Source: Chitinophagaceae bacterium
Lineage (GTDB): Bacteria > Bacteroidota > Bacteroidia > Chitinophagales > Chitinophagaceae
Reading direction: 5' to 3'
NCBI GenBank assembly: GCA_003168265.1
Contig: PMSV01000019.1
Span: 372,001-436,000, forward strand
Length of the DNA stretch: 64,000 nucleotides
The notes beneath the pieces were generated by a model, which saw only the letters and a list, made by a program, of their open reading frames with translations, was not told the origin of the DNA and did not search any database. The translations under genes and the position numbers were made by a program. Positions 52,155-61,559 of the stretch are shown here, piece after piece; the first letter of the stretch is position 1, and the number at the start of each line of letters is the position of its first letter.

Positions 52155-55100
52155 CCCGTTTGGCTGGCTAAGGGAAGTTCGACAAAGAAGGTTGTTCCAA
52201 CTTTCTCCTCGGTTTCAAACCAGATTCGTCCTTTGGCTTGTTCGACTATGGTCTTGCTCATCGCGAGGCCTAGACCGGTGCCAGAAGATTTGGTGGTGAA
52301 ATTCGGCATGAAGATCTTCGAACGGGTCTGAATAGGAATCCCATCCCCATTATCGGAGACTTTTACGATTATATGACCGTCACGCAATTCTTCACTCAGA
52401 CTGATCACCTTCTTATCCCGGTTTTCACAGGCTTCTACTGCATTTTGCAGCAGGTTGGTGAAAAGCCTGTTCAATTGGGTCTTGTCCGCTTGCAGAAGTA
52501 TTTTTTCATGAACAGGTACCCATTTGAAAAGTAAATTCTCCGTGGTCTCATAGAGCGACGATAATGAATAGAGCATTTCGTGAAGCTCAAAAAACTCCAG
52601 TTTGGGATTGCCGATATTGGCAAACTGGGAGAAATCTGCGGCGATTTTGGCCAGATGGTCTATCTGTTCCACGAGAGTCTTTGCCACCCCGGCTGTGAGT
52701 TCCTTCACATTGGTAGAATCATTATCAATGGCTTTTTGCAAATATTGTATGCTCAATTTCATCGGAGTTAGTGGGTTTTTTATTTCATGAGCCACCTGCC
52801 TTGCCATTTCCCTCCAGGCACCCTCTCTTTCGCTTTTCCCAAGGGCAATCGCACTCTCTTCAAGCTTCTTTACCATCTTGTTGTACTCCTTAACCAGTCC
52901 TCCAATTTCATCGTCCCGCTTCCATTCAATCTCTTCATTGGTCTTTCCGAGATTCACTGCCTGCATCTTCGCCGAGATCAGGGCAAATGAAGAAGTGATG
53001 CGATTGGTCAGGAACAGGGCGATGGTACCGGCGATCAGGAAGATGAAAGCGTTGAGATTGATGATGGCGACAATGAAATTGGAAATCTCCTGTTTAAGCT
53101 CATCCTGCGTCGTGAAAGATGGGATATTCAGGTAGGCATAGGCCTCCCCCTTTTCATTCCGGATCGGGCAATACATGCTTTGGTAGGAAAGATGGGCCAT
53201 CTGTTCCCGGTTATAAAACTCCACCGCGTTTTGCTGATGCAGATGGAAATAGGAAAGAGGATCCATTTTTTTGCTCAGAATCCCTTTGTCGTACACAAAG
53301 GGATTGGATGAAGCCATAAGGTCTCCGTCCAAATTATAAAAATTGATGGCCGTACTATGAATTTCCGAAAGGTTGTTCACGATATTTTCCAGGTTCTCTG
53401 AAGAAACGAATTCATATTTCTGCAAACTGTCATTATAGCGCGGGGCTACATAATTGTCCTGGAGTTCCTTAACAGTCACCCGTATTGCCGTGCTGAGTTT
53501 GTTCTGATTTTCCCTCTCATAACGGCTGATAAAAAAGAAAATCGTTGCTGAACCGATAACCAGGAAGGAAAACAGACTGATAAAAATGATCGTAGTGTGA
53601 ATCTGAGAACGGATATTGGCTTGTAAGAAAGGGCGTATCCTGTGCAACTGCAGTCTTGTGCTGATCAGCAGCCCGATCAGGCGGACGAGTGCCAGTAAAA
53701 TGATGAAGGCGCTGAAAATATAGGCAAACAAGGTAATAGCTTCCAGGAAGCCATTGTCCTTTTTTGCGATCACTACGAATCGATCCTCTGAAACCCGGTG
53801 CCATAACTCGTCATAGGATCCATTGGTCCTTCTTTCGAAATCGATTCTGGGGATTTGCTCGGGGCTCAGGAAAGTGGGAAAGGGATAGCTATTCCCGTAA
53901 TCTACAAGCTCGTCATTGCTGTAAATGGCATAGGAATAAACCGGAGAATATTCCGGGAAAAACTCTCGTTTGGTCTGAAACAATTCCGGGCTCAGCACAT
54001 CGCCTTTATCGTTTTTCAGATCGGAGAGAATAAACAGGTAGCCAACATTATGGTCCTGCCGGTCGCGAACAGCTTTTTTAAAGATATAAGTGTATTTGTC
54101 AAAGGATTTCTCATAGTAACGAAGGCCGTCTGTACTTGTTGGTTTTCCCTGAATCCCGAAAATCGTATTCAAAGTATCATAGGAAACCGGCTGGGAATTG
54201 AAAAGGGGCCTGTAAAGCGAATCGAAAGTGAAAACCCTCATGTCATATTTCATCCTGTAAGTACCGTAGCTGCTGTTTATCATGCTGTCCTTCAGGTAGT
54301 GGTTGGAAAATCCTGTCTGGAATCGGCTGAAATTGGCGCTCAGAAATTCTTTGTCAAAATAAGCCAGGGTAATACTCATCAGATGCTCGCTGGACGGGTC
54401 GTCCTGTTCGGCCAGCCTTTCTGCAGTACGTTTGCGTTGCTCGAGCTCTATTTTCTTATTCTCAACGAAAATGATGGATGATATGGAGCCTGAAAATACC
54501 AGGAGCCAGAACAGCACTTCGGAAATATTGAGCCGGAAATTCAGGCTGGAAAAGATCTTGCGTTGCATGAGCCAGACATAGACAATCAGCCAGATCAGGA
54601 TTAGCACATCCACCGAAACGAGTTCATGGTTTTTTACCACAAAGGTTAATAGGATCAAACCCAGGGAAGCCAGAACTATATACAACACGACGCCCCCCAT
54701 GTTCACCAGCGAGGAAATCAGGTTGACAAATATCTGTGTGATAAAAAAATAGCTCAGCGCCACGGTAGCCAGGATGATAAATCCGATAAAGCTGTACATG
54801 GTCAGGCTGAAGAAATTCGTCACACTGAATGAAATGCGGGCGTCAGCCACCAGGCTTAAGACTGTATTTGAAAACACAAAGGTTACCAACAGAAGGATTA
54901 AAAGGGCCGCTGTCACGATCGCCCATCTTTTAAAAGGGTTTTTGACTGGAGGAAAGCTAAATCCTCCAATTTCCTGCTTGATGAACAATATGATCCAGCA
55001 CATCAGCAAGGAATTGATCAAAAGATCCCCCAGCGAATTCAAAACAAAACTGGAACTGTAAATCGTGGGATCAAATAATTCAAACTGCCTCAGATTGAAA

Positions 55101-55909
55101 AAGCCGGGAAACAGGTAAACAAAGGATCTGAAAAGCATGACAACCGTTACGAGCAAGACCACTCCTGAAAGGGAGCCGTACCTTTCGGAAACGCTATGTC
55201 CAAGATTGTGGATAATGATCAGCAGCAATATGATTCCTGCCAGGATCAGCACCCGGGAAATCCAGTTTCCGTCATATCCTGTCCCGATCATTTTCTTTTC
55301 CAAATAAAACAGGTTCTGTCCAAAAGAGCTCTGAACCGCAAGGCCAGGAGGATGATCACTGATTCTAAACCGGCTCTCTACAAGAGGGAAATTTTCAAAT
55401 TCAGGCTTGAATCCTGAAACCGAAATATAAAACTGCTTATGAATGGGGATCAAACCTGCCACAATCAGGTCATTCTGGCCGGTCTGAATGCTTCGTTTGA
55501 CCAGTTCATATTGTCCGTTTTGAAAGGCGGTGAAATAGTTGCCGTCTGGAATTATTAGTTGGCTATCCGGAAGGATCAACTCCTGAGAATTCCAAAAAAC
55601 CAGGTCCGGCTTTCCATCCCCTTTCTTTTTATAAATGAGCAGGGTATATTTTTTTGCAATCAGGGATTGAATGGTCTCTTCGGAGTACTGATCCAAACAA
55701 AGCCTATCAAGCAATTTCTGATTCTTGCAGGTCTTGATAAAATCCTTCTCCCTTTCTTGTAAAAAAGACTCAATGGAATGCTGCCAGTATCGGTCAGAAA
55801 CACTGCTCTTCAATAAAAAACCAGTTAAATACCCTGCAATCAGGCTAACTGCTGCAACCAGGATCAGATACCGGTTCTTCTTAAAAAAATTTAGAATGAA
55901 TGATTTCAA
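52151..55909 (-). CDS. Large multi-pass sensor histidine kinase, NtrY-like
   Basis: The 1252-residue protein has an N-terminal membrane anchor, a periplasmic part, then a block of many hydrophobic helices at about 220-500. A second sensor region follows, then another membrane helix pair, HAMP (near 960-1010), the H-box QVAHEIKNPLTPMKLSIQYL (His about 1041) and the ATPase domain with NAVEACENRDK, DNGDGIP and TGLGLAMSK. The H-box is of the NtrY type. No response regulator is adjacent. It overlaps mazG by 4 nt and so is the third gene of an operon. Signal and target are unknown. Confidence 0.9.
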   Translation of the reverse strand: MKSFILNFFKKNRYLILVAAVSLIAGYLTGFLLKSSVSDRYWQHSIESFLQEREKDFIKTCKNQKLLDRLCLDQYSEETIQSLIAKKYTLLIYKKKGDGKPDLVFWNSQELILPDSQLIIPDGNYFTAFQNGQYELVKRSIQTGQNDLIVAGLIPIHKQFYISVSGFKPEFENFPLVESRFRISDHPPGLAVQSSFGQNLFYLEKKMIGTGYDGNWISRVLILAGIILLLIIIHNLGHSVSERYGSLSGVVLLVTVVMLFRSFVYLFPGFFNLRQFELFDPTIYSSSFVLNSLGDLLINSLLMCWIILFIKQEIGGFSFPPVKNPFKRWAIVTAALLILLLVTFVFSNTVLSLVADARISFSVTNFFSLTMYSFIGFIILATVALSYFFITQIFVNLISSLVNMGGVVLYIVLASLGLILLTFVVKNHELVSVDVLILIWLIVYVWLMQRKIFSSLNFRLNISEVLFWLLVFSGSISSIIFVENKKIELEQRKRTAERLAEQDDPSSEHLMSITLAYFDKEFLSANFSRFQTGFSNHYLKDSMINSSYGTYRMKYDMRVFTFDSLYRPLFNSQPVSYDTLNTIFGIQGKPTSTDGLRYYEKSFDKYTYIFKKAVRDRQDHNVGYLFILSDLKNDKGDVLSPELFQTKREFFPEYSPVYSYAIYSNDELVDYGNSYPFPTFLSPEQIPRIDFERRTNGSYDELWHRVSEDRFVVIAKKDNGFLEAITLFAYIFSAFIILLALVRLIGLLISTRLQLHRIRPFLQANIRSQIHTTIIFISLFSFLVIGSATIFFFISRYERENQNKLSTAIRVTVKELQDNYVAPRYNDSLQKYEFVSSENLENIVNNLSEIHSTAINFYNLDGDLMASSNPFVYDKGILSKKMDPLSYFHLHQQNAVEFYNREQMAHLSYQSMYCPIRNEKGEAYAYLNIPSFTTQDELKQEISNFIVAIINLNAFIFLIAGTIALFLTNRITSSFALISAKMQAVNLGKTNEEIEWKRDDEIGGLVKEYNKMVKKLEESAIALGKSEREGAWREMARQVAHEIKNPLTPMKLSIQYLQKAIDNDSTNVKELTAGVAKTLVEQIDHLAKIAADFSQFANIGNPKLEFFELHEMLYSLSSLYETTENLLFKWVPVHEKILLQADKTQLNRLFTNLLQNAVEACENRDKKVISLSEELRDGHIIVKVSDNGDGIPIQTRSKIFMPNFTTKSSGTGLGLAMSKTIVEQAKGRIWFETEEKVGTTFFVELPLASQTG

Positions 55910-56682
55910 TCCCGAGGTTTTTGCTTTTTGATGGAGTCCCAGAGTGCGTTCATTTCATCCAGGCTCAGTTCGGTCAGTTGCTTCCCTCCCTCCTGCGCCT
56001 TTTTTTCCATCTCGGTAAACCGGCTAATGAATTTCCGGTTAGTGAGTTCCAGGGCGTTTTCCGCATCTACATGCAAAAATCGTGCATAATTGATAAGTGA
56101 AAAGATAAGATCGCCGAATTCCCCCTCGATTTCCGCTTGTTTGCCAGCCCCGACCGCTTCTTTCAATTCCTGAACTTCTTCCTCCACCTTTTCCCAAACC
56201 TGTTCCAGGTTCTCCCATTCAAATTTGACCTGGGCCGATTTTTCCTGCAGCCGGATTGCTTTCACCATCGCGGGCAGGGATTTGGGCACTCCCCCCAAAA
56301 CAGATTTTTTCCCTTCTTTGATCTTGAGCTTCTCCCAGTTTCTCTTCACTTCCTCATCATCTGCTACCTGCAGGTCGCCGTAGATATGGGGATGACGCCT
56401 GATCAGTTTTACGCAAATCTTATCAATGACTTCGTCAATGGTGAATTTACCTTTCTCCGTGCCGATTTTGGCGTAAAAGACAATATGCAGCAGCAAATCT
56501 CCTAATTCTTCCTCGATGCCTTCCCAATTCTCCTCAGTGATAGCATCTGCGAGTTCATAAAGCTCTTCGATGGTCAGGGTCCGAAGAGTATGAATAGTTT
56601 GCTTTTTGTCCCAGGGGCATTTCTCCCGAAGTTCATCCATGATCCCCACTAGTCTCTCAAATGATATTAAGGCTTTGTTCAT
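55906..56682 (-). CDS. mazG: Nucleoside triphosphate pyrophosphohydrolase MazG
   Basis: The start is set at ATG 56682 (MNKALISFERLVGIMDELRE), which overlaps the upstream stop by 4 nt. A longer frame to 56871 only reads antisense of that gene. Two MazG domains are visible: CPWDKKQTIHTLRTLTIEELYEL with EELGDLLLH, and a C-terminal EEEVQELKEAV with EGEFGDLIFSLINYAR, both carrying the ExxE...D metal residues. It removes non-canonical or excess NTPs. It is full length (258 aa) and sits between DUF3667 and the NtrY-like kinase. Confidence 0.95.
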   Translation of the reverse strand: MNKALISFERLVGIMDELREKCPWDKKQTIHTLRTLTIEELYELADAITEENWEGIEEELGDLLLHIVFYAKIGTEKGKFTIDEVIDKICVKLIRRHPHIYGDLQVADDEEVKRNWEKLKIKEGKKSVLGGVPKSLPAMVKAIRLQEKSAQVKFEWENLEQVWEKVEEEVQELKEAVGAGKQAEIEGEFGDLIFSLINYARFLHVDAENALELTNRKFISRFTEMEKKAQEGGKQLTELSLDEMNALWDSIKKQKPRD

Positions 56683-57929
56683 ATAGTGATGGCTGAAATG
56701 AGTACATAAATAAATAAGAGTGACAAATCGATGATCAGGGCGCTGATCAGGACAATTAGGAATTTTAAAATGGTTTTGCCCCTGCGCTGACCATAAAAAA
56801 CGCACATGGCCCTGTACAGGTAATAAAAGATAAAAAGCCACACTGCGAGATCTAGTATTCCGGGGAGCCAATTGATCCAGGCAGGCATTCCAAGCCGCTT
56901 TAACATATTAAACAGAATGGAAATTAACATTAGAATAAAAGTGGCGCAATAAAGATGGATGGCAAAAATTCCATGACTCGTATAATAAACCTGTTTCCCT
57001 CTTGCATACAGCAGTTTCAGCATCAGGGCAAAAAATGGAAGAGAAATAAAAAGGATCTGCGGAAAGAAATGAAAAAGCCTTTCCCGGAAATGTTCAAAGA
57101 AACCTTCCCTATCCCTGCCATATTCCAGTTCAACAGCGATGATTTTTCTCCTTATCCATCTTTTAAACCATCCATCTTTCAAGTCTGCTGGCAGTTTTGC
57201 CTGCACAGAATCATAAGCGAGAACCGAAGCATAATTCTTCCCTTCTATTTCCGCTACATCATTCCCCCCTTTTTTCGCGGAGTCCCCGGATTTTTGTTCC
57301 TGAAGAATTTTGTCCATCACGACATTTAATTTCTCTCCTTTGGGAAGGCTGTCGAGATCAGCATCAAGGTTCATCAACAATTCCAGTTCCCCGGGAGTGA
57401 ATTTTCTGGTACTGGTATCACCATAATACTTGATAATAGCTGATTTTTGAGCCTCAAAATCCTTTATGCGCCGATAGAATGAAGATGTATCTCCTGAACC
57501 TTTTTTTCTCGCCAAACCAATGCTATCGCCGATCTTTTTTTCCGATCCCGCCAGATCGGTTATTCCAAATTTTTCAGACCCCATTTCATCCTTAATTGTC
57601 AAAATCTTGCCGGAAGGGATGATAGTAAAGAAGATCAGGAAAAAAAAAGCGGAAGTAAAAACATACATCCTGATCGGATTGAGATAACTGGCTCTTCGAC
57701 CCCTGATATACTCCAAAGAAAGAAAACCAGGGCGGCGAAGCAGGTATTTCACGGTGCTAAAGAATTTCCCGTCAAAATGCGTGATATCCTCAAAAAAATG
57801 ATTGACGAGATGCCATACGGATTCTTTAGGCTCCAGATTCTCCTGTCCGCAAACATGGCAGTAGCGACCATACAGGGACACGCCGCAATTCAAGCAGGTT
57901 TTTTCCTTTCTTTCTTCAAGATGGGACAA
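56679..57929 (-). CDS. DUF3667 membrane protein with zinc ribbon
   Basis: The 416-residue protein starts with a zinc ribbon (CLNCGVSLYGRYCHVCGQ) and the DUF3667 signature (HFFEDITHFDGKFFSTVKYLL, PGFLSLEYIRGRRASYLNPIR). A first membrane helix follows, then a long polar, largely helical region, and four or so helices at the C-terminus. Function of the family is unknown; it is common in Bacteroidota. Its stop overlaps the mazG start by 4 nt, making it the first gene of a coupled three-gene operon. Confidence 0.88.
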   Translation of the reverse strand: MSHLEERKEKTCLNCGVSLYGRYCHVCGQENLEPKESVWHLVNHFFEDITHFDGKFFSTVKYLLRRPGFLSLEYIRGRRASYLNPIRMYVFTSAFFFLIFFTIIPSGKILTIKDEMGSEKFGITDLAGSEKKIGDSIGLARKKGSGDTSSFYRRIKDFEAQKSAIIKYYGDTSTRKFTPGELELLMNLDADLDSLPKGEKLNVVMDKILQEQKSGDSAKKGGNDVAEIEGKNYASVLAYDSVQAKLPADLKDGWFKRWIRRKIIAVELEYGRDREGFFEHFRERLFHFFPQILFISLPFFALMLKLLYARGKQVYYTSHGIFAIHLYCATFILMLISILFNMLKRLGMPAWINWLPGILDLAVWLFIFYYLYRAMCVFYGQRRGKTILKFLIVLISALIIDLSLLFIYVLISAITI

Positions 57930-58014
57930 TTCCGAAATTTTCCCTAAAATAAGCAGCTTTCCTGAATTTCAGGTTGACTCTTTTTCATACTAAATTGCGG
58001 TCATAAAACCTGCC

Positions 58015-58851
58015 ATGAAACAGTTGACAGTATCCCTGATAGTTATTCTTTCCACCCTTAATGGAATTGGCCAGTATTATTTCCAGGACCTTATTGCCAC
58101 CAGGCAGGCCAGCCAAAAATGGAAATCCTATAGGGACCAAAGAGTACATTCTGTGAAAATTTCCAGCTTTGAAGACGACAACCAACCCACTGCGGGTTTC
58201 GATTGCAGGCAGGAAATCAGCACAGACTATGATAGGATAAGCACCTATACCAAGACCGATTTCAGCCGGGAGACCTTCCTCGTCTCTGAATATCAGGCGG
58301 GCCATCTGATCAGAACCACAGATACCAGTAAAAACTACCAAAGCAATACGACCTATGCATACGATTCAACCGGAAATCCGGTCCGGATTGTCAATTCTTC
58401 AGAGGAAACAAGCGGAGGATTCAAAAACGAAGAGGTCCATATCTGGTATTATGGTTCGGATCAAAAACCTGTCCGGATGATAAAGATTAGAAATGGCACG
58501 GATAGCAGCTTTGTCCATTTTGTGATAGATGAAAAAGGGAATATCGCAGAAGAGCGTGCTTTCCATAATCGAATTGAATTGCCCGCCATATTTTACTATT
58601 ATGATGAGGAAAACCGTCTGACGGATATAGTACGTTACAATGAAAAGGCGCAGAGACTATTGCCCGATTATATGTTCTCCTACGCAAATGGCCGGCTCAT
58701 ATCCATGTTATATGTTCCGGAAGGCAGTGATGACTATCAGAAATGGATCTATACCTACGACGATCGGGGACTCCGTTCCTCGGAAACCTGCTATAACAAG
58801 AGAAAAGAGGTCCTGGGCCGCATTCAATATCAATACCAGTTGGGCAATTAA
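58015..58851 (+). CDS. Exported protein with YD/Rhs-like tyrosine-rich repeats
   Basis: The 278-residue product has a signal peptide (QLTVSLIVILSTLNGIGQ). A series of strands follows with Y/D-G-N-x type turns: TTYAYDSTGNPVRIVN, FVIDEKGNIAEERA, YYYDEENRLTDIVRYN, YTYDDRGLRSSETCYNK. These look like a short run of YD-type repeats, too few to form an Rhs shell. It probably acts in the periplasm or on the cell surface. No known family beyond the repeats. It converges with the aldose epimerase gene. Confidence 0.65.
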   Translation: MKQLTVSLIVILSTLNGIGQYYFQDLIATRQASQKWKSYRDQRVHSVKISSFEDDNQPTAGFDCRQEISTDYDRISTYTKTDFSRETFLVSEYQAGHLIRTTDTSKNYQSNTTYAYDSTGNPVRIVNSSEETSGGFKNEEVHIWYYGSDQKPVRMIKIRNGTDSSFVHFVIDEKGNIAEERAFHNRIELPAIFYYYDEENRLTDIVRYNEKAQRLLPDYMFSYANGRLISMLYVPEGSDDYQKWIYTYDDRGLRSSETCYNKRKEVLGRIQYQYQLGN

Positions 58852-58856
58852 CCACT

Positions 58857-59996
58857 TTATTTTGCGAGAGCTGCCTTATAAACGGTCACGGTATGATAAG
58901 CATCTCCAGGATTCAATAAAGAGGATGGAAATCCCGGCTCATTTGGAGAATCGGGAAAATGCTGGGTTTCCAGGCAAAGGGCCGCATGCTGACCGATAGG
59001 CTTTCCTTCGCTGGTTTTAATTCTTCCATCCAAAAAATTACCGGAATAAAATTGAAGCCCTGGTTCAGTGGTATAGACTTCAAGGAAACGCCCGCTCACC
59101 GAATCCGAAAGTCGTGCAACCAGTTGCAGCAAACTGTCCTTCCTGTTTAACACAAAATTGTGGTCATATCCTCCGGGCACCTCGCCGATCCTGGCTCCGA
59201 TTTGTTCAGGCTTTGTAAAATCGAAAGGAGTGTCCTTCACCGGGTCGATTTTTCCGGTAGGAATTAATGTCGAATCAACAGGGGTATAATAGTTTGCATC
59301 GATCCAGAGCCGTTCGCCCAATATGTTCCGGGAAGGATCCCCGCTCAAATTGAAATAACTGTGATTGGTCAGGTTGACCGGAGTGGTTTGGTCCGAATGC
59401 GCCGAATATTCGATCCGAAATTCATTTTCCTCAGTGAGAGTAAAAGTAACGCTTACCAGCAGGTTTCCCGGATATCCTTCCTCGCCATCCTTACTGCCAT
59501 AGTTCAAAGTCAGAGAGGGCAGACTGTCGTTGATAGGACTAGGGTCCCATACCACTTTATCAAAACCCCTCAGGCCTCCATGCAATGAATTTGGCCCGTT
59601 GTTTTTTGCCAGATGATAGGTCCGTTCGCCGATCTTGAATTCCCCTTTTGCAATCCGGTTACCATAACGCCCAATCGTGGCCCCGAAATAAGGCGGTTTT
59701 GACAGGTAGCCGGATAAGCTGTCAAATCCAAGAACAATGCTGCTTTTAAGCCCCTGTTTATCCTGGGTCAGCCATCTCGTAATTGTGCTTCCGTAATTGG
59801 AAATGGAGACTTCGGACCCGGAACTATTTTTCAAAGTGAAAAGGTAAATGATTTTCCCACCCACTGACCCCCAATTGGATCTTATGATCCCTCTTGATAG
59901 GGGTGTCTTATAATCCCTGCAGGAAACAAAACTCAATAAGGCAAAAGCGAACAGGAAGGCGAATAACCTGCCGACTCCAAACAATCGATTCTTCAT
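58857..59996 (-). CDS. Exported aldose 1-epimerase, lipoprotein
   Basis: This is a galactose-mutarotase family protein with a lipobox signal (LFAFALLSFVSC). The catalytic residues are in context: HGGLRGFDKVVW (His), NHSYFNLSGD (second His) and the base Glu in LCLETQHFPDSPNEP. It interconverts alpha and beta anomers of aldoses. At 379 residues it is normal for the exported Bacteroidota type. It follows the GH51 gene by 9 nt and is the last gene of a three-gene sugar/peptide operon. Confidence 0.92.
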   Translation of the reverse strand: MKNRLFGVGRLFAFLFAFALLSFVSCRDYKTPLSRGIIRSNWGSVGGKIIYLFTLKNSSGSEVSISNYGSTITRWLTQDKQGLKSSIVLGFDSLSGYLSKPPYFGATIGRYGNRIAKGEFKIGERTYHLAKNNGPNSLHGGLRGFDKVVWDPSPINDSLPSLTLNYGSKDGEEGYPGNLLVSVTFTLTEENEFRIEYSAHSDQTTPVNLTNHSYFNLSGDPSRNILGERLWIDANYYTPVDSTLIPTGKIDPVKDTPFDFTKPEQIGARIGEVPGGYDHNFVLNRKDSLLQLVARLSDSVSGRFLEVYTTEPGLQFYSGNFLDGRIKTSEGKPIGQHAALCLETQHFPDSPNEPGFPSSLLNPGDAYHTVTVYKAALAK

Positions 59997-60005
59997 GCTA
60001 AAGCT

Positions 60006-61553
60006 CTATTTTATTTCAAGCAATATAAGGGATTTTGCAGGTATGCTCATGCTGATCTGGTTGCCTTCTAAATGGCAGTCGCCGAAGGGCCTTGGTATTA
60101 CCTGATCAGGTTTGTCAAAACTGTTGATATCCGTAAATCTGGCCGAACTAAGTATTTGCCCCTTGATGCTTTTATAGTTTTTTCCTGTGATATTGAAGGA
60201 AACAGGGATTGCATGGCCGGGATCGAGATTCACCACCGTGATATGCACGACTCCTGAACTATCTCTGGAAGCAGAAGCGTTGATTGCCGGAATCTTATCG
60301 TTTCCAAATGAATAATCCGGGCTGCTGAATTGAATGGGCAGCCATTCGGCATCCTGGTGTGATTGGTAAAGATCAAACACATAATAAGTTGGAGTAAGTA
60401 GCATTTTTTCCTTATCAGTCAGGATCAGGGCCTGAAGAACATTCACAGTCTGGGCCAGGTTCGCCATCTTCACCCTTTGACAATGGTTGTTGAAAATATT
60501 CAAGGTACTGGCCGCGATCAGCGCATCTCTCAGGCTATTTTGCTGATACAAAAATTCAGGCCTCGTGCCTGGCTCAACATTCGTCCAGATACCCCATTCA
60601 TCGACTACCAGGGCTTTCTTTTTTCCCGGATCATAGACGTCCATGATGGCCGAATGATGATTAATTAATTCTTCCAAATGCAGGCAATTTTTCAGGGCTT
60701 TGAAATATTCGGTCTCTCCAAAATGAGTCGCCGAGCTCTTATGATCCCAGGACCCTGCAACCGTGTAATAATGCATTGAAATTCCCCAGGCATTCCAAAG
60801 GCCGGTATTCTTCATCAATACATCAGTCCAATTATAGTCATCCGCATTTGCCCCGCTCGCAATCAATTTCAATGGGCTGCCGGGATACTCCTTGGCGAAT
60901 TCTGAAAATCGCTTATACTCATTGGAATAATGTTCCGGTGTCATGCTTCCTCCGCAACCCCAGCTCTCATTGCCCACGCCCCAGAAAGAAACATGCCAGG
61001 GTTTCTCATGCCCGTTTATGCGCCTGAGATCAGTCAAAGCGCTGTTTCCATTATAGTTCAGGTATTCCAGCCAGGCCTCCATTTCCTGGGGGCTGCCTGT
61101 TCCCACATTTGAAGCGATATAGGGTTCGCAATGAAGCAAATCACAAAGTTCTAAAAATTCGTGGGTCCCGAAACTATTTTCATCCTCAACCATGCCCCAG
61201 GTGGTATTGACAGTCCTGGTCCGGGAAGCGCGTGGTCCGATGCCGTCCCTCCAATGATATTGGTCGGCAAAACAGCCTCCGGGCCAGCGAAGAACGGGAA
61301 TATGGATCCTTCGTAATGCTTCAACGACATCCACGCGGATTCTGTCCTGTTTTCGTACAGGAAGCGCTGAGTCCACCCAGAATCCGTCATAAATACAGCG
61401 GCCCAGGTCTTCCGAAAAATGACCATAAATGAAGCGGCTGATCCTGCTGTGGTTGGGATCATCGGAGACTTGAAGGACCACATTGGATTGCGCAAAAGCC
61501 TTCTGAGCCAACAACAATAACAGTGATCCGCACAGGAGTTCCCGAATTTTCAT
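60006..61553 (-). CDS. Secreted alpha-L-arabinofuranosidase, GH51
   Basis: The 515-residue enzyme has a signal peptide (LLCGSLLLLLAQKAFAQ). The GH51 TIM barrel shows LRWPGGCFADQYHWRDGIG, the acid/base Glu in WGVGNESWGCGG and the nucleophile Glu in LVVDEWGIW. A C-terminal beta domain follows (VHITVVNLDPGHAIPVSF). It removes arabinose side chains from hemicellulose or pectin. It lies between the S15 hydrolase and the epimerase with gaps of 6 and 9 nt, so co-transcription is expected. Confidence 0.94.
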   Translation of the reverse strand: MKIRELLCGSLLLLLAQKAFAQSNVVLQVSDDPNHSRISRFIYGHFSEDLGRCIYDGFWVDSALPVRKQDRIRVDVVEALRRIHIPVLRWPGGCFADQYHWRDGIGPRASRTRTVNTTWGMVEDENSFGTHEFLELCDLLHCEPYIASNVGTGSPQEMEAWLEYLNYNGNSALTDLRRINGHEKPWHVSFWGVGNESWGCGGSMTPEHYSNEYKRFSEFAKEYPGSPLKLIASGANADDYNWTDVLMKNTGLWNAWGISMHYYTVAGSWDHKSSATHFGETEYFKALKNCLHLEELINHHSAIMDVYDPGKKKALVVDEWGIWTNVEPGTRPEFLYQQNSLRDALIAASTLNIFNNHCQRVKMANLAQTVNVLQALILTDKEKMLLTPTYYVFDLYQSHQDAEWLPIQFSSPDYSFGNDKIPAINASASRDSSGVVHITVVNLDPGHAIPVSFNITGKNYKSIKGQILSSARFTDINSFDKPDQVIPRPFGDCHLEGNQISMSIPAKSLILLEIK

Positions 61554-61559
61554 ACGATC